This document shows, piece after piece, positions 45,536 to 53,234 of a DNA stretch of 64,000 nucleotides. The DNA is from Saprospiraceae bacterium. GTDB taxonomy: Bacteria > Bacteroidota > Bacteroidia > Chitinophagales > Saprospiraceae. Every line of letters begins with the position of its first letter. Position 1 is the first letter of the stretch. The stretch is from positions 62,001 to 126,000 of the forward strand of contig JAHDHQ010000006.1 of NCBI GenBank assembly GCA_020631235.1, written 5' to 3'. Made by a program: the position numbers and the translations under genes. A model generated the notes under the pieces. That model had not been told where the DNA came from and made no database searches. It saw only the letters and a program-made list of their open reading frames with translations.

Positions 45536-47962
45536 ATGACACCAGATACCAAAGCAGCAACAAAATGGTTTAAGCAAAAGAAATGGAAACCTTTTCCTTT
45601 TCAGCAAAAAGCATGGATGCATTATTTAGATGGATACAGTGGACTCGTGAACGCTCCTACTGGGAGTGGAAAAACGTATTCTTTGTTGATGCCAGTATTG
45701 ATGGAAGGGCTGAAGACCCGAGAAAACACAGGTCTTCAGATGATATGGATTGCACCCATAAGAGCACTAACAAAAGAAATTATGCTTGCATGCGAGCGAG
45801 CCATTGATGGTTTAAACATGTCATGGACGGTAGCTGTGAGAAGTGGTGATACCAGTATTAGCGATCGAAGCAAACAATGGAGCAAAGCACCACAAATACT
45901 GATAACTACGCCAGAGAGTTTGCATGTTTTAATGACCAAGAATAAATACAGCAAATACTTTAGTCATTTAAAATCGGTCATTGTTGATGAGTGGCATGAA
46001 CTCATAGGGTCAAAACGAGGAGTACAAACAGAACTAGCTATATCTAGGTTAAAAGGAATCAATCATAGCTTAAAAGTTTGGGGAATATCTGCGACTATAG
46101 GAAATATGGAAGAGGCATTTGATGTTTTGCTCGGCATTGAAAAACCTGAAAAAAACGTATTTATAAAAGCGGATATTCAAAAAGAAATAAGTGTACAGAC
46201 CATCATTCCAGATGTGATCGAAAAGTTTCCTTGGGCAGGGCACTTGGGTATCCGATTATTACAAAAAGTCATACCCATTATTCGTAAAAGTAAAACAACT
46301 TTGATCTTCACAAATACACGTGCTCAATGTGAAATTTGGTACCAACATCTTTTGGATGCAGAACCGGAACTGGCCGGTCAAATGGCTATGCATCATGGCT
46401 CGATCAGCCGAGAATTAAGGGATTGGGTAGAAGATGCACTGCATGATTGTAGAATTAAAGCAGTCGTATGTACTTCTAGTCTGGACTTGGGTGTTGATTT
46501 TCGACCTGTGGAAAGTATAGTGCAAATAGGTAGCCCTAAAGGTATTTCTAGATTTATCCAACGAGCAGGAAGATCAGGACATCAACCAGGAGCTGTTTCA
46601 AGTATTTATTTTGTACCTACTCATTCTTTAGAGTTAGTAGAAGCCGCAGCACTAAAACAAGCCATAATAGATAAACAACATGAGCGAAGAATTCCTTACA
46701 TCAGGTCGTTTGATGTGTTGGCCCAATATCTTATGACTTTAGCTGTATCTGAAGGCTTAGAACCACAAAAAATTTATAATGAAATTATAAAAACGTTTAG
46801 CTATCAAAGTGTTAGTCTAGAAGAATGGCAAATGCTCATACATTATTTAGAACATGGATCACAAGCTTTAAAAGCCTATGATGAGTATCAAAAAATAGGA
46901 AATGATAATGGTGTTTATCGAGTGACTAATAAACGCATTGCTACAAAACACAAGCTTTCCATAGGCACAATAAGCAGTGATGTAATGATCCAAATCCAAT
47001 TTTCTAGAGGAAAGAAAATAGGCACCGTAGAAGAATATTTTATATCCCAACTTGCTCCTGGAGATGCGTTTTGGTTTGCTGGAAGAGCGCTAGAGTTGGT
47101 TCGATTAAAAAATATGGTTGCAACTGTAAAACCAGCAAAAAATAAGAAAGGTAAAGTGCCTTCATATATGGGAGGAAGAATGTCTTTTAGCTCTGAGATG
47201 AGTGAATTTTTGCGAGCTAAATTGTACGATTATTACGATGGAAAGATAAACGACATTGAACTAAAAACCCTTGTGCCCTTATTAGATACACAAAAAGAAA
47301 GGTCCATTTTACCAAACAAAGATGACTTCTTAATCGAGTATTTTGAAGATAATGATGGCTACCATCTATTTATCTATCCATTTGAAGGCAGAAGTGTCCA
47401 TGAAGGAATCGGTGCATTGCTAGGACATAGGTTGGGTCAAATTTTACCTATCAGTTTTTCAATAGCCATGAATGATTATGGTTTAGAATTGTTATCCGAC
47501 AAAAAGATTGATGTAGAAAAACTAGTCAATGCAGAACTTTTTTCAACAAAAAACTTGACAGAAAGTATACAATCAACCTTAAATGCCGTGGAATTAGCTC
47601 GAAGACAGTTTCGAGATATTGCTAAGATATCAGGACTGATATTTGGTGGATATCCAGGAAAAATGAAAAAAAATAGACACCTACAAGCCTCTTCGCAATT
47701 ATTGTTTAATGTGTTTAGAGAATACGAACCAGATAACTTACTCCATCTACAAGCGTATGAAGAAGTAATGACTTTTCAGTTAGAGGAGTCTAGGATGCGC
47801 GAGGCATTAAACCGAATACAACAACAAAAATTTATATATAGCTACCCAGAAAAAATATCACCTTTTGCCTTTCCCATTATGGTGGATCGATTAAGAGAAC
47901 GCATGTCGTCGGAGCAACTCAAAGATCGAATAGAAAAAATGAAAGTGCAGTTGCTTAAATAA
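45536..47962 (+). CDS. Lhr-like DEXH-box DNA helicase (ligase-associated type)
   Basis: An 808-residue superfamily 2 helicase. Motifs: Q-like FPFQQKAW, Walker A NAPTGSGKT, Ib TTPESLH, II VDEWHEL, III ISATIGN, V SSLDLGVDF, VI QRAGRSGH. After the RecA domains come a winged helix and a domain typical of Lhr-core proteins. The length fits the 'ligase-associated DNA damage response' branch. The expected neighbours (ATP-dependent ligase, nuclease, phosphoesterase) are not in the window. Confidence 0.92.
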   Translation: MTPDTKAATKWFKQKKWKPFPFQQKAWMHYLDGYSGLVNAPTGSGKTYSLLMPVLMEGLKTRENTGLQMIWIAPIRALTKEIMLACERAIDGLNMSWTVAVRSGDTSISDRSKQWSKAPQILITTPESLHVLMTKNKYSKYFSHLKSVIVDEWHELIGSKRGVQTELAISRLKGINHSLKVWGISATIGNMEEAFDVLLGIEKPEKNVFIKADIQKEISVQTIIPDVIEKFPWAGHLGIRLLQKVIPIIRKSKTTLIFTNTRAQCEIWYQHLLDAEPELAGQMAMHHGSISRELRDWVEDALHDCRIKAVVCTSSLDLGVDFRPVESIVQIGSPKGISRFIQRAGRSGHQPGAVSSIYFVPTHSLELVEAAALKQAIIDKQHERRIPYIRSFDVLAQYLMTLAVSEGLEPQKIYNEIIKTFSYQSVSLEEWQMLIHYLEHGSQALKAYDEYQKIGNDNGVYRVTNKRIATKHKLSIGTISSDVMIQIQFSRGKKIGTVEEYFISQLAPGDAFWFAGRALELVRLKNMVATVKPAKNKKGKVPSYMGGRMSFSSEMSEFLRAKLYDYYDGKINDIELKTLVPLLDTQKERSILPNKDDFLIEYFEDNDGYHLFIYPFEGRSVHEGIGALLGHRLGQILPISFSIAMNDYGLELLSDKKIDVEKLVNAELFSTKNLTESIQSTLNAVELARRQFRDIAKISGLIFGGYPGKMKKNRHLQASSQLLFNVFREYEPDNLLHLQAYEEVMTFQLEESRMREALNRIQQQKFIYSYPEKISPFAFPIMVDRLRERMSSEQLKDRIEKMKVQLLK

Positions 47963-48009
47963 AAACCAATATTGCAAACAGAACAAAGACAATCAAGCGT
48001 TATGTAAAC

Positions 48010-48624
48010 ATGGATAAAAACTGGATCAAAGTACTGGCAGTATTGATTGTTTTTTTGCAAACATCTTTATTACTATCTCAAGAAAGCGTCATCACTGATG
48101 ATAGGGATGGAAATACCTACAAAACCATAACCTTGGGGGAACAAAGGTGGTTAGCAGAAAACCTTCGATACGATACCGAAGATAGCAAGTGTTATAAAAA
48201 CAAAAAAAAACACTGTCTTACAGATGGTCGTTTATATCCATATACAGATCTAGAAAAGGTTTGCCCTAAAGGCTGGAAAGTTCCTAATAAAAAAGACTGG
48301 GAGTCCCTGAAAAAACACATAAAAGACGAAGATTTAGTTTTTGATTTAGAAAATATGGAGCAAAGAAAAACCCACTTACATTTAAAAAGTAGTGGATATC
48401 AGATGGGTAGGAATTTGTTTATGGGAAAAGGAAAGGCGACAAGTTTCTGGTTAGACCAATACAATGAATGGGACGAATATTACCATGTACATATTTATGG
48501 AGGCAAAGGCACCTTTTTTCCTTTAAATAATCATTGGAAAAAAGAAATTTTACACGCTCACCCCATTGAGGATTTAAAAAACAGAAGATTTCCAATTCGT
48601 TGTATATGTGAAACTAAAGACTGA
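48010..48624 (+). CDS. Secreted FISUMP-domain protein
   Basis: A 204-residue exported protein. Its signal peptide is VLAVLIVFLQTSLLLSQ. The family core is DRDGNTYKTITLGEQRWLAENL, with GRLYPYTDLEKVCPKGWKVP and paired Cys near 60-90. FISUMP (Fibrobacter succinogenes major paralogous) domains occur in large numbers in surface proteins of Bacteroidota and Fibrobacter and have no defined activity. There is no T9SS tail, so it is probably periplasmic or surface-bound by another route. Confidence 0.88.
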   Translation: MDKNWIKVLAVLIVFLQTSLLLSQESVITDDRDGNTYKTITLGEQRWLAENLRYDTEDSKCYKNKKKHCLTDGRLYPYTDLEKVCPKGWKVPNKKDWESLKKHIKDEDLVFDLENMEQRKTHLHLKSSGYQMGRNLFMGKGKATSFWLDQYNEWDEYYHVHIYGGKGTFFPLNNHWKKEILHAHPIEDLKNRRFPIRCICETKD

Positions 48625-48657
48625 AAACCAATCTGTATATTCACAAAAAAACCAAAA

Positions 48658-49791
48658 GTGAAATCAAAAATTCCGCAAGTCAAAACATCTATCTTTACGA
48701 TAATGAGTCGCTTAGCCAATGAGCAGAATGCCATTAACCTCTCTCAAGGCTTTCCTAATTTTCCTTGTTCACCACAATTGTTATCACTTGTAAATAAATA
48801 CGTAAGTAAAGGCTATAATCAATATGCCCCTATGACAGGAGTTCCTGTTTTACGCGAAAAGCTTTCGGATAAAATAAACAGTTTGTATAAATATAATCCG
48901 AACGCAACATCTGAAATCACCATAACAGCAGGTGCAACCCAAGCCTTATTTACAGCCATTACAGCTTTTATTCACGAAGGTGACGAAGTCATTGTGTTGG
49001 AACCTTGTTATGATTCTTATATTCCAGCAATAAAGCTTAATGGAGGTATACCCATTCCTATTGCTTTGGAAAGCCCTCAATACAGTGTACCCTGGGACAC
49101 CGTCCAAGCGGCTATATCCGATAAAACACGGATGATTATCATAAACTCACCACATAATCCAACGGGTGCAATGCTAAACCCATCCGACATATTAGCCTTG
49201 GAAAAAATAGTGAAGAAACATCAAATATTAGTGTTAAGTGACGAGGTTTACGAACACATAACCTTTGATGGAATGCCACACCATAGTATATTGGCAAGTG
49301 AGGTTTTACGACCTTTTAGTTTGGTCTGTTTTTCTTTTGGAAAAGTTTTGCATGCCACAGGGTGGAAGTTAGGTTATATCGTTGCTGAAGAAGGATTGAG
49401 TCGAGAGTTTCGGAAAGTACACCAGTTTAATGTTTTTTCTTGCAATACACCTATACAATATGCCATAGCCGAATTTTTGGACGAAAAAGAATATTTAAGC
49501 TTGCCATCATTTTTTGAAGCTAAAAGAAACTTGCTTTTGGATGCAATAAAAAGCAGCAGGTTTAGCTCGATTCCATCTTCTGGGACCTATTTTCAAGTCT
49601 TGGATTATTCTGCAATAAGTGAGGAAGGGGATTTTGAATTTGCCCAACGCATAACCAAAGAAAAAAAGCTAGCATCGATTCCCATTTCTTCTTTTTATTC
49701 GAATGGTAAAGATGATAAAACCATCCGTTTATGTTTTGCAAAAACGAATGAAACCTTAGAGCGTGCAGCAGAAATCTTAATTAACATATAG
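48658..49791 (+). CDS. PLP-dependent methionine/glutamine transaminase-like aminotransferase
   Basis: A 377-residue fold-type I aminotransferase. It has NLSQGFPNFP, the PLP-binding ITAGATQALFTAI, INSPHNPTGAM, LSDEVYEHITFDG and the PLP-lysine block FSFGKVLHATGWKLGYI (Lys near 233). These match the YbdL/kynurenine-glutamine transaminase K branch, which uses methionine or glutamine and 2-oxo acids. The next gene encodes an omega-amidase, the expected partner that removes 2-oxoglutaramate. GTG start. Confidence 0.93.
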   Translation: MKSKIPQVKTSIFTIMSRLANEQNAINLSQGFPNFPCSPQLLSLVNKYVSKGYNQYAPMTGVPVLREKLSDKINSLYKYNPNATSEITITAGATQALFTAITAFIHEGDEVIVLEPCYDSYIPAIKLNGGIPIPIALESPQYSVPWDTVQAAISDKTRMIIINSPHNPTGAMLNPSDILALEKIVKKHQILVLSDEVYEHITFDGMPHHSILASEVLRPFSLVCFSFGKVLHATGWKLGYIVAEEGLSREFRKVHQFNVFSCNTPIQYAIAEFLDEKEYLSLPSFFEAKRNLLLDAIKSSRFSSIPSSGTYFQVLDYSAISEEGDFEFAQRITKEKKLASIPISSFYSNGKDDKTIRLCFAKTNETLERAAEILINI

Positions 49792-49793
49792 CA

Positions 49794-50573
49794 ATGCAAG
49801 AGAATTTAAAAGTTGCCATAGTTCAGAGTGATTTACATTGGGAAAATAGGGATTTAAACCTGGCTAGGTTTGAAAGTCATCTGCTTAGTATCAAGGAAAA
49901 GGTGGATTTAATTGTACTTCCAGAAATGTTTACTACAGCATTTAGTATGAATGCAAAAGATCTAGCAGAAACAATGGATGGTGATAGTCTTTTATGGATG
50001 AAAAAGGCAGCCAAATGGAAAGAAGCATGTCTGACTGGATCATTAATTATTAAAGAACAAAGCCGATACTTTAATCGCATGTTTTTTGTCCACCCAGATG
50101 AGCGTGTGGAATTCTATGATAAAAGACATTTATTTAGACTAGCCAAAGAAAATGAAGTTTTTACAGCAGGAAAGGAAAAGACGATTGTAGAAATAAAAAA
50201 CTGGAGGATAAATCTAAATGTGTGCTATGATTTAAGGTTTCCTGTTTGGGCTAGAAATACATCCGATTATGATGTTCTGGTCAATGTAGCCAATTGGCCA
50301 ATACAGCGCATCGATGCATGGGATAGTTTAATTAAAGCTAGAGCGATAGAAAATCAATCGTATGTTCTTGCCTGCAATAGAGTAGGCGAAGACCAGAAAG
50401 GAAACAGATATGATGGACATTCAGCTGTTGTGGATTACGCTGGAAAAGTGAAAGCACAAATGATTGATGATGAAGGCGTTTTGCTGCAAGTTTTAGAAAA
50501 GCAAGCCTTGGACGATTTCAGAAAAAAACTCCCTTTTTACCAAGACCAGGACAAATTTGAGATTGAAGTTTAA
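49794..50573 (+). CDS. Nitrilase-superfamily omega-amidase (YafV/Nit2-like)
   Basis: A 259-residue carbon-nitrogen hydrolase with the Glu-Lys-Cys triad. The Glu is in LIVLPEMFTTAFSM, the Lys in YDKRHLFRLAKE, and the Cys in LNVCYDLRFPVWAR. AFSMNAKDLAETMDG fits the omega-amidases that hydrolyse 2-oxoglutaramate or 2-oxosuccinamate. It follows the aminotransferase by 2 bp, so the pair probably runs transamination followed by deamidation, pulling the first reaction forward. Its stop shares a TTAA tetramer with the convergent epimerase-family gene. Confidence 0.93.
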   Translation: MQENLKVAIVQSDLHWENRDLNLARFESHLLSIKEKVDLIVLPEMFTTAFSMNAKDLAETMDGDSLLWMKKAAKWKEACLTGSLIIKEQSRYFNRMFFVHPDERVEFYDKRHLFRLAKENEVFTAGKEKTIVEIKNWRINLNVCYDLRFPVWARNTSDYDVLVNVANWPIQRIDAWDSLIKARAIENQSYVLACNRVGEDQKGNRYDGHSAVVDYAGKVKAQMIDDEGVLLQVLEKQALDDFRKKLPFYQDQDKFEIEV

Positions 50574-51463
50574 TGTCTTGGTATTAATTCATTAAAACCC
50601 TGGAAACCCGTTAATTTACGGAGATGTAGCATTTGGTGTCGATGTATCTTTTGGTATAAAACATTGGCAAAAGGCCTATGGAGCTGATCGTACAATAGAT
50701 GTTTTTTGTATTGGAAAAGATGCATGTTCGCAAAAAGACTTTTTATCCACTTATCACTGCCAATATTGTTGCCACTCAAAGCTTCATATTCTATGACGGC
50801 AATGATAAAAAAGATACACCCGTTGAGTACATAACTAGGAGGGTTGCTTGGATATTCTTCCGCCCAGAGACCGGAGTGTGGTCCTTTTATGAGCAATTTG
50901 TTTTCTGGGTTTAACACTAAATCCAAGCACGATCTGGCTTTTTGTAAGTAGGTGTGATTCTGAGTTAGGTAGTAAACTCTTAAAAACGCAGAAGAGGCTA
51001 AGGCCTGACAAATAGCGGAGCTCCAGCCCGGTTCTAATGTATAAGTGTGATCGGGAATTGGATAAATAAAGGCCTGATTTCCATTGATGGTTTTAATGAT
51101 TGCTTGCAATTTATTAATGTGACTATAAAAAGTATCAAGCTTAGTCGTCGAAGGGTCTTTATTATATAGATTAAAGCTGAGAAGGGCTAAAATAGTTTGA
51201 TGGATGGGGTTTTCCGGACTTCTCTCATAGTTGTTAAGATGTTCGTGGTACAGAGCTTCAGTTTGAGAATGATTAAAGGATATAAAATCAGCTATGAACT
51301 GGAAAGTGCTGATTTGTTGCTTATATTGATTGTATAAACCTTGATTGTTCACTCTGTATTTTTCCCTAAGTTTTAAGTTTTTAGAGGCATTATAAACACG
51401 CCTATATTGATAGGATTTAAGTTTGAGGATAACGGTGTTAATATAGTATCTAATGGAACTCAT
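50570..51463 (-). CDS. D-glucuronyl C5-epimerase-family protein
   Basis: A 297-residue protein of the C5-epimerase C-terminal family. The hallmark blocks are LEPGWSSAICQALASSAFLR near 160, SGLWAEEYP and PPSYVLNGCIFFIIAVIEYE near 225. In animals this fold turns glucuronic to iduronic acid in heparan sulfate, with catalytic Tyr residues. Here there is no signal peptide, so a cytoplasmic or membrane-side glycan substrate is likely. It abuts the WecF-like transferase gene and should share its transcript. Substrate and activity are unproven. Confidence 0.82.
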   Translation of the reverse strand: MSSIRYYINTVILKLKSYQYRRVYNASKNLKLREKYRVNNQGLYNQYKQQISTFQFIADFISFNHSQTEALYHEHLNNYERSPENPIHQTILALLSFNLYNKDPSTTKLDTFYSHINKLQAIIKTINGNQAFIYPIPDHTYTLEPGWSSAICQALASSAFLRVYYLTQNHTYLQKARSCLDLVLNPENKLLIKGPHSGLWAEEYPSNPPSYVLNGCIFFIIAVIEYEALSGNNIGSDKWIKSLFANMHLFQYKKHLLYDQLHRPFANVLYQKIHRHQMLHLRKLTGFQGFNELIPRH

Positions 51464-52504
51464 TTAGGTATGTAGAATGTCCAGCCATTGTTTCTTTATG
51501 CGAGTTTCGTTTAAGACATTAAGCAGTGCTGTTTTATTTTGTATTTTTTCTTCTTTGCTCAAGGGCTTCGTAATATCGTATTGATTTATATTTTCTAAAA
51601 CAAACACGAGCACTTCCCAAGATTTAAAAAGTCTATACAAAGGGTTTTTCTCGGATAAAAACACCTTTCTACCATTTAGAAGGAGGGGAAGAATAGTTCC
51701 TAGGCCTTGCTGGCGATAGTGAGGGAAGACCACAGTATTTACCTCTTTCATTAGCTTATTAAAAGCATCGATAGGTATAAAATCATCTATACAGTGAATA
51801 TTATGTTTACTTAGCTTAGCTCGTTTTTTTATCTCTTGTACATATTTATTTTTTGCACCGGATAATGGAACTATACATTTTAGGTTTTGTTCAATGCTGT
51901 TTAAAAAAGAAAACCCTAACACGTGGTTGTTAAACACATCATCAGAATTACCGAGAAGAATTTTGGAACCTTGTAAATCTAATTGGTCAGATATTTTGAC
52001 GGGAAACAAGCTATCCAGTAGGTAATGTTTCGAAGGTGGATTTAATTGGCGTTTTATTTCTTCATAATCTTGTTGATTAGCTGCAATGGCATTAAGGTTT
52101 TTAATGAAAGAAAGACTATATTTTTTAGCGATAAAGTCTGCAAAAAATGAAGCTCTGTGATGTTTTTTCGCGTGATCACTGAGATAGTCATTACGATGAA
52201 AAACCAAATCATAAAAATCGGCACCCCATACAAACCAACAGGAATATTTCACGGGTATATTATGCATCAACAACACCATCTGTGGACTTAAATAGTGATA
52301 GAAAGCTCTATGTATGTTGGCTTTTTTAAGCCACCTTTTGGCTTGAAAAAAGGAGCGCTTCTTTTTAGTATCTTTTTGATATATATACAACTCTCTAAAC
52401 GAAGCCAATTCGATAAAAACGGCGGGTTCGTTACTAATACTTTTGATCCAAGCAATAAGCTTCGAGGTATAGACTGGTGAATGTAAAATAAAATGTATAT
52501 TCAA
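51464..52504 (-). CDS. WecF-like Fuc4NAc-type glycosyltransferase
   Basis: A 346-residue glycosyltransferase resembling the TDP-Fuc4NAc:lipid II transferase of enterobacterial common antigen (GT56). Signatures are VWGADFYDL, ILLGNSDDVFNNHVLGF, CIVPLSGAKNKYVQEI and FPHYRQQGLGTILPLLLNG. It presumably adds an amino-deoxy sugar to a lipid-linked glycan. The start is TTG (52504); no ATG exists until residue 76. A WecD-like acetyltransferase gene is transcribed away from only 22 bp off. Confidence 0.83.
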   Translation of the reverse strand: MNIHFILHSPVYTSKLIAWIKSISNEPAVFIELASFRELYIYQKDTKKKRSFFQAKRWLKKANIHRAFYHYLSPQMVLLMHNIPVKYSCWFVWGADFYDLVFHRNDYLSDHAKKHHRASFFADFIAKKYSLSFIKNLNAIAANQQDYEEIKRQLNPPSKHYLLDSLFPVKISDQLDLQGSKILLGNSDDVFNNHVLGFSFLNSIEQNLKCIVPLSGAKNKYVQEIKKRAKLSKHNIHCIDDFIPIDAFNKLMKEVNTVVFPHYRQQGLGTILPLLLNGRKVFLSEKNPLYRLFKSWEVLVFVLENINQYDITKPLSKEEKIQNKTALLNVLNETRIKKQWLDILHT

Positions 52505-52526
52505 AGCAAGAGTATAATAAGCTAAA

Positions 52527-53234
52527 GTGAATAATTTTATTGAGAAACTAGATTGGGATAGCCAATTTTTTGGATTTAATGTTGGAAAACTGGACTTGTC
52601 TTATCAAAATGCAGCGATTAATTGGGAGCACTTAAAAGATGAAGAATATGTGCTGGTTTACATATATACTCTTCATAAACTAAAGAGTACACTTTTTTAT
52701 ACTCAGCGAATAAATTATGAATTAGCCAATAAGGGTTTCGAAGATGTACTTAAATATGAGTATGCCATACATGATGCCATCAAAGTATCGACTTATAGCG
52801 ACATTGAACAAAAAGAAACGCTAAACCTTGCATTAGATGCAGGAAAACAATCAAGATTTTTTCTAGACCCCAATTTTACTCCAGATACTTTAAAAAAGAT
52901 GTATCGTTTATGGATAGATAAAGCAAAGAACAGAAAGGACTATGATGTGTTTATGTATCAGTCAGACGGAGAAATTTGTGGTTTGGTTGTATGTGAACAT
53001 AAAAAGGAAAGTTTAAGCATTGTGTTTATATCCGTAAAAGAATCCCACAGAAACAAAGGTATAGCATCTGCATTGCTATCTTATACTGTCCATCTCGCTA
53101 AACAAAAAAATAAAACAAAAATAGAGGTGTCGACTCAAGGTGCCAATGAAGTAGCAAACGCTTGGTATATAAAAAAAGGGTTTACTATCACTAGCAAACC
53201 CTTTATATATCATTTTTGGAAAACTATCTCATGA
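52527..53234 (+). CDS. GNAT acetyltransferase, WecD-like
   Basis: A 235-residue N-acetyltransferase. The N-terminal part (KLDWDSQFFGFNVGKLDL) and RFFLDPNFTPDTLKKMYRLW resemble WecD/RffC, which acetylates TDP-4-amino-fucose. The C-terminal GNAT core has acetyl-CoA-binding ESHRNKGIASALL and GANEVANAWYIKKGFTI. With a WecF-like transferase next door, acetylation of an amino sugar nucleotide is a reasonable inference. GTG start. The 3' end overlaps the PorU2-like gene by 11 bases. Confidence 0.85.
   Translation: MNNFIEKLDWDSQFFGFNVGKLDLSYQNAAINWEHLKDEEYVLVYIYTLHKLKSTLFYTQRINYELANKGFEDVLKYEYAIHDAIKVSTYSDIEQKETLNLALDAGKQSRFFLDPNFTPDTLKKMYRLWIDKAKNRKDYDVFMYQSDGEICGLVVCEHKKESLSIVFISVKESHRNKGIASALLSYTVHLAKQKNKTKIEVSTQGANEVANAWYIKKGFTITSKPFIYHFWKTIS

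Noticed and set aside
50743-50751. DnaA-box-like TTATCCACT
   Set aside because: A lone near-match inside the C5-epimerase-family coding sequence. Chance occurrence is expected in AT-rich DNA.
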